From: Actinomycetes bacterium
GTDB taxonomy: Bacteria > Actinomycetota > Actinomycetes > Actinomycetales > Dermatophilaceae
Direction: 5' to 3'
Length of the DNA: 21,208 nt
NCBI GenBank assembly: GCA_023389095.1
Contig: JAEWFB010000425.1
Location: 1-21,208, forward strand
Made by a program: the position numbers and the translations under genes. Every line of letters starts with the position of its first letter. Positions within the stretch are counted from its first letter, which is position 1. This document shows, one piece after another, positions 6,955-14,041 of this stretch. Below the pieces are notes generated by a model. That model searched no databases, had not been told where the DNA came from, and saw only the letters and a program-made list of their open reading frames with translations.

Positions 6955-8643
6955 TCAGCCCACGGCGTCGGTGACGAAGGTGCCGTTGACGGCCCGGAGG
7001 CGGTGCTCCCACGACGTCGTGGGGCGCCCGAGGGCGCTCTCGGTCACGGTGGCGCGGGCGCTCGTGTCGGCCGTGGCGTGCCGCTGGTCGCGCGGGACGC
7101 CGTAGACCCAGGCCGCGCGGCCGTCGTAGGACGAGGTCTCGGAGCGGCTCGACAGCTGCGCGCCGCCCCGGGTCAGCGACGTGGCACGCTCCCAGGAGAT
7201 GGCGAGGTCGCCCGTCACGTCGTACGCGCCGGCGACGTCGCTGCGCGGGTGGAAACCGAGCACGCCGTCCTTGTCCCAGCGGTGGGTCGTCCGCTCGACG
7301 GTCGGGGTGCCGTTGCCGCGGCCGGTCGCGACCGACTGGGTGTCGGTCCACACGGCCTTCAGCGCGTCGTCGGCCTCGTCGTCGGTCCACGAGTGCCGCG
7401 ACGTGTTCGACAGACTGCGTGTGACGGTGGTCGTCACGGGGCCCCGCGAGGTGGACAGCGTTCCGGTGACACGGAACTCGCGCGTCGCGTCGAGGTCGAC
7501 GCGTCCCGCCCTGTCGCCGGTGCCGCTCACCGTGCTGGTCACGACCGGATCGCCGCCCGACGCGTTCCCGGTGGTGCCGGTCACGACGCTCCGGCCGGCG
7601 TCGCGCCACACGCGGAAGCGCGGCGACAGCGTCCACCCGCCCTGGCCTGCGGGGAGCCCGACGACCGAGAGCCGTACGTCGTGGGCACGACCGTCGTCGA
7701 GCCGGCCGAGGAACGGCGTGAGGTCGTAGCCGAGCGGCGGGATGTCGAACGCCTTCGGCGAGGGGATCGCGTACCAGAGGAACGGGTTGCTCCAGCCGCC
7801 CGTGTAGACGACCGGGTAGGGCGCCGCGATCCCGGCCAGCTGTCCGTCGATGCGCACGTCGACCTCGCGGTAGGGCAGGCCATCGGGGCACGAGTAGCCC
7901 GTGCTCGCAGGCGCGCTCGTGTCCCAGAACTCCTCGCAGCCGCCGCCGGAGCCGGTGGCGAAGACGTCGGCGAGCAGCCGCGTCGAGTTGCGGGGCACGG
8001 TCAGCGCACCCACGAGGTCGGTCCCGTCGCGTGAGGTGCCGGTGAGCGGCAGGACGGCGTCGGAGACGTCCGCCGCGGGGGCGTCGCGCCCGGTGGCGTA
8101 GAAGTCGAGGTCGACCGTCACGTGGATGACGCCGGTGTACGTGGAGTCGACGACGTTGCCGATGAAGGCCTGCACCTGCTGCGGGTCGCGGAGCAGCGGA
8201 GCGAGATCGGTGACGTCCTTCTCGACGTGCCAGCTGACCCCCGCGGGGCTCGGCTCGGGCGTCGAGAGCGTCAGCATCCGCACTCCCCCGACGTCGACGT
8301 AGCCGATGCGGTCGAACTGCCGCCCGGCGACCGACCCCTCGAGCCGCATGACGACCTTCGACCACGGCCCGGTGCAGGCGGCCGGCGGGGTGTAGGCGCG
8401 CGAGTGCACGTCGAAGTCGTCGAAGGCCGCGTCGACGACACGCACCGTGCAGTGCCGCGTGGACGGCACGTCGACCGGGGGCTCGGGGGTGCGTGGGTCG
8501 TCCCAGTCGCTGCCGAACTCACCGGGCGCCGACGACGCGGACGTGGCGGACGCTGCGGGTGCGACGGCGACGCCGCCGAGCGCGAGCAGGGCTCCCACGG
8601 CGGCCGCGAGCAGGGGACGCAGAGCAGGCAGTGGAAGGCGCAT
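6955..8643 (-). CDS. Secreted PNGase A-like peptide-N-glycosidase (peptide N4-(N-acetyl-beta-glucosaminyl)asparagine amidase A family)
   Basis: Predicted extracellular enzyme that cuts the bond between Asn and the first GlcNAc of N-glycans. PNGase A of plants is known for accepting core alpha-1,3-fucosylated glycans. The protein (562 aa) starts with a Sec signal peptide: RLPLPALRP, a long Ala/Leu/Val core, and a likely cut after A33 (PAASA/TSA). The family core is clear: VPSTRHCTVRVVDAAFDDFD (Cys65), YTPPAACTGPWSKVVMRLEG (Cys90), GRQFDRIGYVDVGGVRML, GGGCEEFWDTSA (Cys236), and YTGGWSNPFLWYAIPSPKAF followed by DIPPLGYDLTPFLG (280-313). The four cysteines (65, 90, 236, 252) suit disulfides in an exported protein. 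The C-terminal about 200 aa are Thr/Ser-rich beta-type sequence. The ATG at 8643 has no ribosome binding site, but TAGCGT ends 7 nt upstream. It is divergent from the lectin-metallopeptidase gene. Confidence 0.87.
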   Translation of the reverse strand: MRLPLPALRPLLAAAVGALLALGGVAVAPAASATSASSAPGEFGSDWDDPRTPEPPVDVPSTRHCTVRVVDAAFDDFDVHSRAYTPPAACTGPWSKVVMRLEGSVAGRQFDRIGYVDVGGVRMLTLSTPEPSPAGVSWHVEKDVTDLAPLLRDPQQVQAFIGNVVDSTYTGVIHVTVDLDFYATGRDAPAADVSDAVLPLTGTSRDGTDLVGALTVPRNSTRLLADVFATGSGGGCEEFWDTSAPASTGYSCPDGLPYREVDVRIDGQLAGIAAPYPVVYTGGWSNPFLWYAIPSPKAFDIPPLGYDLTPFLGRLDDGRAHDVRLSVVGLPAGQGGWTLSPRFRVWRDAGRSVVTGTTGNASGGDPVVTSTVSGTGDRAGRVDLDATREFRVTGTLSTSRGPVTTTVTRSLSNTSRHSWTDDEADDALKAVWTDTQSVATGRGNGTPTVERTTHRWDKDGVLGFHPRSDVAGAYDVTGDLAISWERATSLTRGGAQLSSRSETSSYDGRAAWVYGVPRDQRHATADTSARATVTESALGRPTTSWEHRLRAVNGTFVTDAVG

Positions 8644-8650
8644 GTCCGCG

Positions 8651-8656
8651 ACGCTA
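8651..8656 (-). promoter_or_regulatory. -10-like element (TAGCGT) for a leaderless PNGase A-like transcript
   Basis: TAGCGT reads 8656 to 8651 on the minus strand and is followed by 7 nt and the ATG of the PNGase A-like gene. There is no Shine-Dalgarno sequence in the same stretch, which fits a leaderless message. No convincing -35 is seen. Confidence 0.38.
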
Positions 8657-8739
8657 GGGCGCTGCCGGTCAGCGTGGGGTAAAGCGCTGGGCCGGGAATC
8701 GCCCGGGCTCGACGCTCAGGGAGTTCACATCCGCGGCAC

Positions 8740-8818
8740 GTACTCGCCGGCCGGGTCGCGCCTCTGACTCGAGACGACCCGGCGACGCGGACCACTCGGG
8801 GTACTCGCGACGGGTCGC
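8740..8818. repeat. Direct repeat in the shared promoter region of the glycoprotein-active pair
   Basis: GTACTCGC-4 nt-CGGGTCGC at 8740-8759 recurs as GTACTCGC-2 nt-CGGGTCGC at 8801-8818. The copies start 61 bp apart, close to six helical turns. A related sequence in opposite orientation (GACCCGGCGAC) lies between them at 8776-8786. They could be operator sites for a regulator of the plus-strand gene, whose start is 16 nt beyond the second copy. The repeat is visible; function is inference. Confidence 0.4.
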
Positions 8819-8834
8819 CAGAGAGGCACGAACC

Positions 8835-10886
8835 ATGTCCACCATCACCAAGGCGCCCACTCCCCGGACGTCCCGGAACCGTCGAGCAGCGACCGACACG
8901 ACCGACCCCTATGCCGCCCTGACGACGCGGGTCTCCCTCGACGCGTTCCGGCCGCGCCCGGACGGAGCGCGCGTCGTCGTCGACGGGATCGTCCCCGACA
9001 CCCCGGCCCCACCGCCGACCCGCCCGGGGCGCGGCAGGCGCGCCGTCGCGACGCCCGGGGCCCGGGTCCCGGCACCGGACCCGATCCGGGTCGGGGCCGC
9101 CGACCTGCTCTTCCCGCCGAACGCCGGGACCACGGACACCACCGTCGTCAACCACGGTGGCGCCATCGCCTCGAACGTCTCGGTCGTGCTCATCTTCTGG
9201 GGCTCGAGCTGGGACGACCCCGCCAACAGTGCGCTGCGGGCCCAGGTCTACGCCTCCGCCACGGGCCTCATCGCCGGCCCCTACTACAGCGCCCTCAAGG
9301 ACTACGGCGGCGGTCGGCCCACGTTCAAGGCCGCCTACACCCTCACCTCGCCCAACCCGCCGGCCAGCTTCGACGACGGTGACGTCGGCGACGCGCTGTG
9401 GAACCTCGTCGACGACGGTGACTTCCCCGAGCCGGACGACCCGGGCGGTCGCAACGCCTACGTGTTCTTCATGCCGCCCGAGTCCAGCTACGGGCCGGGC
9501 GGTGCCCTCGGCGCACACTCCCACCCGACCGACTACGACTTCCCCTTCGACTGGGACACCGCGTGGGCGGCCTGGGTCGGGTTCGCCGACCTCGACACGG
9601 TCACCCGCGCCTTCGGTCACGAGCTGGCCGAGATCGTCAGCGACCCGGAGGGCGATGCCTGGTACGTCGACAGCAACGGCGAGGAGATCGGGGACCTCTG
9701 CAACACCCGCCGCGCCTACGTCCGCGGCGTCTTCGTCGAGGGCTACTGGTCGCGCAGCCGCAACGCCTGCGTCATCCCCCAGAGCACGGCGGCCCAGGTG
9801 ACCCCGGTGGCGCGGATGTCAGACCAGCTCGACCTCTTCGTGTCCGGCAACGACGGCCGTGTCTACACCTCCTGGTGGCACGAGGGCTCCGACTGGTCGG
9901 GCATCGCCGACGACTGGCGCTCGGTCGGCGGGTTCTTCCCGCCCTCGAGCACCATCAGCGCCGTGTCCCGCATGTCCGGGCAGCTCGACCTGTTCGTCGT
10001 CGGGTACGACGGTCGGGTCTACACCTCGTGGTGGCACGAGGGCTCCGACTGGTCGGGCGTCAACGACAGCTGGCGCCCGATCGGGGGCTTCTTCCCCGTC
10101 GGCTCCACCGTCACGGCCGTCGCCCGGGAGAGCGACCAGCTCGACCTGTTCGTCGTCGGCAACGACGGACGCGTCTACACCTCGTGGTGGCACGAGGGCT
10201 CCGACTGGTCCGGGGTCAACGACAGCTGGCGCTCGGTCGGCGGCTTCTTCCCGGTGGGCTCCACCGTGAGCGCGGTCGCGCGCGCCACCGACCAGCTCGA
10301 CCTGTTCGTCGTCGGCAACGACGGACGCGTCTACACCTCGTGGTGGCACGAGGGCTCGGACTGGTCGGGCATCGCCGACGACTGGCGCCCGATCGGCGGC
10401 TTCTTCCCCAAGGGCGCGACCGTCTCGGCCGTGGCCCGGATGTCCAACCAGCTCGACCTGTTCGTCATGGGCAACGACGGACGCGTCTACACCTCGTGGT
10501 GGCACCAGGGCTTCGACTGGTCGGGCATCGCCGACGACTGGCGCTCCATCGGTGGGTTCTTCCCGGTCGGTGGCACGATCAGCGCGGTGGCGCGGATGGC
10601 CGACCAGCTCGACCTGTTCGTCGTGGGCAACGACGGACGCGTCTACACCTCGTGGTGGCACCAGGGCTTCGACTGGTCGGGCATCGCCGACGACTGGCGC
10701 TCGATCGGCGGCTTCTTCCCCGTCGACGCACCCGTCACGTCCGTCGCCCGCGAGTCGGGCCAGCTGGACGTGTTCGTCGTCGGCAACGACGGACGCGTGT
10801 ACACCTCCTGGTGGCACGAGGGCTCCGACTGGTCCGGCATCAACGACAGCTGGCGCCCGATCGGTGGTTTCTTCCCCACGGTCTGA
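8835..10886 (+). CDS. HELAE metallopeptidase-like (EXORDIUM/PHI-1-like) protein with a C-terminal seven-repeat PLL-like lectin propeller
   Basis: A 683-aa two-domain protein. Residues 1-100 are Pro/Arg/Thr-rich with no clear signal peptide. Residues 100-320 form a catalytic-looking domain: VSVVLIFWGSSWDD, AYVFFMPPESSYGPGG, AHSHP, then GHELAEIVSDPEGDAW (H262, E263, E266) and GEEIGDLC (282-289). This HELAE...EIGDLC pattern recalls plant EXORDIUM/PHI-1 proteins and related bacterial putative zinc peptidases; the second His of a classical HExxH is absent. The only two cysteines (289, 312) could form a disulfide. Residues 322-683 are seven 52-residue repeats (xSAVARxSxQLDLFVVGNDG, RVYTSWWHEG), as in PLL-type seven-bladed fucose-binding lectins (DUF346-like). 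ATG at 8835 has GAGAGG 8 nt upstream. Substrate and catalysis are untested inference. Confidence 0.82.
   Translation: MSTITKAPTPRTSRNRRAATDTTDPYAALTTRVSLDAFRPRPDGARVVVDGIVPDTPAPPPTRPGRGRRAVATPGARVPAPDPIRVGAADLLFPPNAGTTDTTVVNHGGAIASNVSVVLIFWGSSWDDPANSALRAQVYASATGLIAGPYYSALKDYGGGRPTFKAAYTLTSPNPPASFDDGDVGDALWNLVDDGDFPEPDDPGGRNAYVFFMPPESSYGPGGALGAHSHPTDYDFPFDWDTAWAAWVGFADLDTVTRAFGHELAEIVSDPEGDAWYVDSNGEEIGDLCNTRRAYVRGVFVEGYWSRSRNACVIPQSTAAQVTPVARMSDQLDLFVSGNDGRVYTSWWHEGSDWSGIADDWRSVGGFFPPSSTISAVSRMSGQLDLFVVGYDGRVYTSWWHEGSDWSGVNDSWRPIGGFFPVGSTVTAVARESDQLDLFVVGNDGRVYTSWWHEGSDWSGVNDSWRSVGGFFPVGSTVSAVARATDQLDLFVVGNDGRVYTSWWHEGSDWSGIADDWRPIGGFFPKGATVSAVARMSNQLDLFVMGNDGRVYTSWWHQGFDWSGIADDWRSIGGFFPVGGTISAVARMADQLDLFVVGNDGRVYTSWWHQGFDWSGIADDWRSIGGFFPVDAPVTSVARESGQLDVFVVGNDGRVYTSWWHEGSDWSGINDSWRPIGGFFPTV
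9798..10883 (+). repeat. Seven tandem 156-bp coding repeats (beta-propeller blades)
   Basis: Repeat starts are 9798, 9954, 10110, 10266, 10422, 10578 and 10734; the first six are exactly 156 bp (52 aa) and the last is 150 bp. The middle of each unit (QLDLFVVGNDGRVYTSWWH and DWSG..D.WR..GGFFP) is nearly invariant, while the first 10 and last 5 residues vary. Repeats 5 and 6 share a HQGFDWSGIADDWRSIGGFF version, and repeats 2, 3 and 7 a WSG(V/I)NDSWR version. The close similarity at DNA level suggests recent duplication or gene conversion. Confidence 0.95.
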
Positions 10887-10910
10887 AGGAGCGTCCTGAC
10901 CCTGCAGACG

Positions 10911-10946
10911 CCGACAGGGCCGTCGTCACGACGACGGCCCTGTCGG
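10911..10946. terminator. Perfect 16-bp hairpin, bidirectional terminator
   Basis: CCGACAGGGCCGTCGT (10911-10926), loop CACG, then its exact reverse complement (10931-10946). It sits between convergent genes: 24 nt after the lectin-metallopeptidase stop and 17 nt after the aspS stop. There is no T-tract on either side, so it would act by stem strength alone. Confidence 0.8.
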
Positions 10947-10963
10947 AACCACGGCGACCGGGC

Positions 10964-12793
10964 TCAGCTGCGCGCAGGGCTGACCTCGGGCGCGCCCTGC
11001 GGGGCCGGGGCCGACGCAGCCGGCTTCGCGTCGACGCCGGCCTCCTTGCGCTGCTGGGCCGTGATGGGCGCGGGGGCCGAGGTGAGCGGGTCGAACCCGC
11101 CGCCGGACTTCGGGAACGCGATGACGTCGCGGATCGACTCGGTGCTCGCGAGCAGCGACACGATGCGGTCCCAGCCGAAGGCGATCCCGCCGTGCGGCGG
11201 GGCGCCGAACGCGAAGGCGTCGAGGAGGAACCCGAACTTCTCCTGCGCCTCCTCCTCGGAGATGCCCATCACCTGGAAGACGCGCTCCTGCACGTCACGG
11301 CGGTGGATACGGATCGAGCCGCCGCCGATCTCGTTGCCGTTGCAGACCATGTCGTAGGCGTAGGCGAGCGCCGAGCCGGGATCGGTGTCGAAGGTGTCCT
11401 CGAACTCCTTCTTCGGCGACGTGAACGCGTGGTGCACCGCGGTCCAGGCGCTGTAGCCGAGGGCGACGTCGCCGGAGGCCGTGGCGTCGGCCGCGGGCTC
11501 GAACAGCGGGGCGTCGAGCACCCAGAGGAAGCTCCACGCGTCCTCGTCGATGAGCCCGCAGCGCCGGCCGATCTCGAGGCGCGCGGCACCGAGCAGGGCG
11601 CGCGAGGCCTTCGTGGCTCCGGCGGCGAAGAAGATGCAGTCGCCGGGCCGGGCACCGACGTGGGCGGCGAGCCCGGCGCGCTCGGTGTCGGTGAGGTTCT
11701 TGGCGACCGGGCCGCCCAGCTCGCCGTCCTCCTGGACCAGCACGTAGGCGAGCCCGCGCGCGCCGCGCTGCTTGGCCCACTCCTGCCAGGCGTCGAGCTG
11801 CTTGCGGGGCTGGCTCGCTCCGCCGGGCATGACGACGGCGCCGACGTAGTCGGCCTGGAAGACGCGGAAGGTCGTGTCCGCGAAGTACTCGGTGCACTCG
11901 ACGAGCTCGTTGCCGAAGCGCAGGTCGGGCTTGTCCGAGCCGTAGCGTGCCATCGCCTCGGCGTAGGTCATCTGCAGGAAGGGGGTGGTGAGCTCGACAC
12001 CGATGAGCGACCAGACCTCGCGGACGACCGCCTCGCCGAGCTCGATGATGTCGGCCTGCTCGACGAAGCTCATCTCGATGTCGAGCTGGGTGAACTCCGG
12101 CTGGCGGTCGGCGCGGAAGTCCTCGTCGCGGTAGCAGCGCGCGATCTGGTAGTAGCGCTCCATGCCGGCGACCATGAGCAGCTGCTTGAACAGCTGGGGG
12201 CTCTGCGGCAGGGCGTACCACGAGCCCGGGGCGAGGCGCGCCGGCACGAGGAAGTCGCGGGCGCCCTCGGGCGTCGAGCGCGTCAGCGTCGGGGTCTCGA
12301 TCTCGACGAAGTCGCGCGCGCCGAGCACCGAGCGCGCTGCGGCGTTGACCTTCGAGCGCAGCCGGATCGCGGCACCGGCCGAGCTGGCCCCCGGGCGGCG
12401 CAGGTCGAGGTAGCGGTGCTTCAGGCGCGCCTCCTCGCCCACCGTGACGCGCTCGTCGATCTGGAAGGGCAGGGGGGCGCTCGGGTTGAGCACCTCGAGC
12501 TGCTCGACGATGACCTCGATGTCGCCGGTCGGCAGGTCCGGGTTGGCGTTGCCGTCGGGGCGCACGCGCACCTCGCCGGTGACGCGGACGCAGTACTCGT
12601 TGCGGACGTCGTGGGCGCCGCCCTCGGCGAGCACCTCGTCACGGGCGACCACCTGGGCGACGCCGGACGCGTCGCGCAGGTCGAGGAAGGCGACCCCGCC
12701 GTGGTCTCGACGCCGGGCCACCCAACCGGTGAGGGTGACGGTCTGGCCTGCGTGGTCGGCACGGAGCGTGCCGGCCTCGTGAGTGCGGAGCAC
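10964..12793 (-). CDS. aspS: Aspartyl-tRNA synthetase, probably non-discriminating (Asp/Asn)
   Basis: Class IIb synthetase that charges tRNA with Asp using ATP. It is 609 aa, normal for the bacterial type with the GAD insertion. The N-terminal OB-fold anticodon domain has GWVARRRDHGGVAFLDLRD. Motif 2 appears as YQIARCYRDEDFRADRQPEF followed by TQLDIEMSF, and motif 3 as FGWDRIVSLLA; the end FPKSGGGFDPLTSAPAPI is typical of actinobacteria. His31 in DHGG and the Gly near position 81 are the residues reported to mark enzymes that also charge tRNA-Asn, so Asn-tRNA would be finished by GatCAB. I chose GTG at 12793 because GGAAGG lies 7 nt upstream and the protein then begins LRTHEAGTLRADHAGQ. The open frame extends upstream, but that part is not conserved-looking. 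A short Ala/Pro-rich tail ends the protein. Confidence 0.96.
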   Translation of the reverse strand: MLRTHEAGTLRADHAGQTVTLTGWVARRRDHGGVAFLDLRDASGVAQVVARDEVLAEGGAHDVRNEYCVRVTGEVRVRPDGNANPDLPTGDIEVIVEQLEVLNPSAPLPFQIDERVTVGEEARLKHRYLDLRRPGASSAGAAIRLRSKVNAAARSVLGARDFVEIETPTLTRSTPEGARDFLVPARLAPGSWYALPQSPQLFKQLLMVAGMERYYQIARCYRDEDFRADRQPEFTQLDIEMSFVEQADIIELGEAVVREVWSLIGVELTTPFLQMTYAEAMARYGSDKPDLRFGNELVECTEYFADTTFRVFQADYVGAVVMPGGASQPRKQLDAWQEWAKQRGARGLAYVLVQEDGELGGPVAKNLTDTERAGLAAHVGARPGDCIFFAAGATKASRALLGAARLEIGRRCGLIDEDAWSFLWVLDAPLFEPAADATASGDVALGYSAWTAVHHAFTSPKKEFEDTFDTDPGSALAYAYDMVCNGNEIGGGSIRIHRRDVQERVFQVMGISEEEAQEKFGFLLDAFAFGAPPHGGIAFGWDRIVSLLASTESIRDVIAFPKSGGGFDPLTSAPAPITAQQRKEAGVDAKPAASAPAPQGAPEVSPARS

Positions 12794-12856
12794 AGAGGAT
12801 CCTTCCGAGGACGGGTCGGTTGCGACGCGTGGGGCCGCTGGGGAACGAGTGACCGG

Positions 12857-12873
12857 GCACGCCGAGGGCGTGC
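12857..12873 (-). promoter_or_regulatory. Stem-loop in the aspS leader
   Basis: GCACGCC (12857-12863) and GGCGTGC (12867-12873) form a perfect 7-bp stem with a 3-nt loop. If aspS transcription starts about 7 nt after the TAGGAT at 12893-12888, the hairpin would be near the 5' end of a leader of roughly 88 nt. Its role is unknown. I see no T-box specifier structure. Confidence 0.35.
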
Positions 12874-12887
12874 GGCACCGAGGTTTC

Positions 12888-12893
12888 ATCCTA
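12888..12893 (-). promoter_or_regulatory. -10-like element (TAGGAT) for aspS
   Basis: TAGGAT reads 12893 to 12888 on the minus strand and fits the actinobacterial TAGRRT -10 consensus. The upstream 17-20 nt carries only poor -35 matches (ACAAGG, GACAAG). The site lies 15 bp from the putative -10 of the divergent acyltransferase gene, so the two promoters would overlap. Confidence 0.4.
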
Positions 12894-12908
12894 GACCGGG
12901 TCCGCCCC

Positions 12909-12914
12909 TAGCCT
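12909..12914 (+). promoter_or_regulatory. -10-like element (TAGCCT) for a leaderless acyltransferase transcript
   Basis: TAGCCT is followed by 7 nt and the GTG start at 12922. No Shine-Dalgarno is visible in the gap, so a leaderless transcript is plausible. The matching -35 position overlaps the putative aspS -10. Confidence 0.38.
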
Positions 12915-12921
12915 TGTCCGC

Positions 12922-14013
12922 GTGCAGCACACCCGAAACCGTGACCTCGACGGCGTCCGTGGCCTCGCGATCCTCCTCGTCATGGCCTCGCACTCGGGGC
13001 TGCCGGTGCGCTGGGGAGGACTGTCCGGCGTCACGCTCTTCTTCGTCCTGTCCGGCTACCTCATCACGAGCCTGCTGCTGCGGGAGTGGGAGCGCTGGGG
13101 ATCGGTCAGCCTCTGGCGCTTCTGGGGCCGTCGGGCCGTGCGCCTGCTGCCCGCACTGCTGCTGCTGCTCGCCCTCGTGCCCGTGCTGCTCTGGGCCACC
13201 GACGACCCCCGCCTCGCCGGTCATCCCGTCGCGGCCCTGGCCTCGGTGCTCTACGTCGGCAACTGGGTGCGCATCGCCGGTACCGACCTCGGGGTGCTCA
13301 ACCACCTGTGGTCGCTCTCGGTCGAGGAGCAGTTCTACGTCGTCTGGCCGCTCGTCTTCATCGCCCTCATGACGTGGCTGCGGGCCCGGGCGTTCGCGGT
13401 CGTGCTGACCCTCGCGGCGGTCGCGACGTTCTACAGCGTCTGGACCCAGGGCGACTTCGTCCGCCTCGACATCTCCACGGAGACCAACGTCTTCGCGCTG
13501 CTGCTCGGTGTCGTCCTCGCGTTCGGCCTGGCCGAGCTCGCCGCCCGCGACGTCACGCTCCCCCGCGCCAACCCGCTCGTGCCCTTCGCCGTCCTCGTGG
13601 CAATGTCGGCGTTCCCCGGGCACGGCATCGCGGTGGACCACCCGCTGTTCCGGCCGCTCGGTGCCGTCTTCGCGCTCATCGGGGTGTGGCTCGTCTACGC
13701 CGCCACCGCCGGACACTCGCGGGTCGTCGGGTCACGGCTCATGGTCTTCTTCGGCACCATCAGCTACGCGCTGTACCTGTGGCACCAGACCTTTATCAAC
13801 AGCCTGCTGCTCGGCGACCACACCGTGCCGCGCAACCTCGTGCTCATCGCGGCGGCGATCCTCGTGGCGTGGCTGTCGTGGGTGCTCGTCGAGCGCCCCC
13901 TGGGCACCCTGCGCAGCCGCCTGCGCCTGGACCAGCCGTCGCGACGACAGCGCGCCTTCGCCGAGGAGACGACGAAGGAGAGGGACTTGTCCCTCTCCAC
14001 TTCCAACGTATAG
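12922..14013 (+). CDS. Acyltransferase family 3 (OafA/YrhL-like) membrane protein
   Basis: Multi-pass membrane O-acyltransferase of 363 aa. Family members move acetyl or other acyl groups from the cytoplasm onto sugars of cell-surface polysaccharides, peptidoglycan or antibiotics. Visible signatures are the N-terminal NRDLDGVRGLAILLVMASHS (with the conserved His), SGVTLFFVLSGYLIT, the RR motif GRRAVRLLPAL, and LNHLWSLSVEEQFYVVWPL. About ten hydrophobic helices follow, with YALYLWHQTF near the end. There is no C-terminal SGNH domain, so it is the short form. GTG at 12922 is chosen because the conserved start follows at once; there is no clear ribosome binding site. The acceptor is unknown. It is divergent from aspS and lies upstream of helR, separated by hairpins and the RAE. 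Confidence 0.93.
   Translation: MQHTRNRDLDGVRGLAILLVMASHSGLPVRWGGLSGVTLFFVLSGYLITSLLLREWERWGSVSLWRFWGRRAVRLLPALLLLLALVPVLLWATDDPRLAGHPVAALASVLYVGNWVRIAGTDLGVLNHLWSLSVEEQFYVVWPLVFIALMTWLRARAFAVVLTLAAVATFYSVWTQGDFVRLDISTETNVFALLLGVVLAFGLAELAARDVTLPRANPLVPFAVLVAMSAFPGHGIAVDHPLFRPLGAVFALIGVWLVYAATAGHSRVVGSRLMVFFGTISYALYLWHQTFINSLLLGDHTVPRNLVLIAAAILVAWLSWVLVERPLGTLRSRLRLDQPSRRQRAFAEETTKERDLSLSTSNV
13977..13998 (+). terminator. Hairpin inside the 3' end of the acyltransferase gene
   Basis: GGAGAGGGA (13977-13985), loop CTTG, TCCCTCTCC (13990-13998) form a perfect 9-bp stem, extendable by GAA/TTC across a small bulge. It is encoded within the last codons, 13 nt before the TAG stop at 14011. It may terminate or slow transcription before the helR promoter region. 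No T-run is present. Confidence 0.4.
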
Positions 14014-14020
14014 CGCACCG

Positions 14021-14041
14021 GGGGTCTTGCGGCAAGACCCC
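14021..14041 (+). promoter_or_regulatory. Rifamycin-associated element (RAE)-like palindrome upstream of helR
   Basis: The 19-mer GGGTCTTGCGGCAAGACCC (14022-14040) is a perfect palindrome around TTGCGGCAA. It matches the RAE consensus as I recall it (GGGGCTTGCGGCAAGGCCC) at 17 of 19 positions; the two differences are symmetric and keep the dyad. RAEs are found upstream of rifamycin resistance genes in actinobacteria and mediate induction by rifamycins. It lies 68 nt before the helR start. A loose -10, CAGAAT (14052-14057), is 19 nt after the TTGCGG within the element. It could also act as a terminator hairpin for the acyltransferase gene. Confidence 0.75.

Noticed and set aside
9798..10883. 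Regular repeats that might suggest a CRISPR or other non-coding array
   Set aside because: Units are 156 bp, in frame, and encode a conserved blade motif.
12794..12889. N-terminal extension of AspRS by 32 residues
   Set aside because: The GTG at 12793 has a good ribosome binding site and a family-typical first segment, and places the diagnostic His at position 31.
12794..12893. Possible T-box leader for aspS (CGGTGCCGCA resembles the T-box TGGNACCGCG)
   Set aside because: Three mismatches in ten, too close to the predicted transcript start, and no specifier stem or downstream antiterminator can be drawn.
9563..13372. Very long open frame on the plus strand across the propeller repeats and antisense to aspS
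   Set aside because: Its translation is Arg/Gly/Leu-rich repeats of no family type; it is a frame shadow of the lectin gene and of aspS, kept open by GC-rich third positions.
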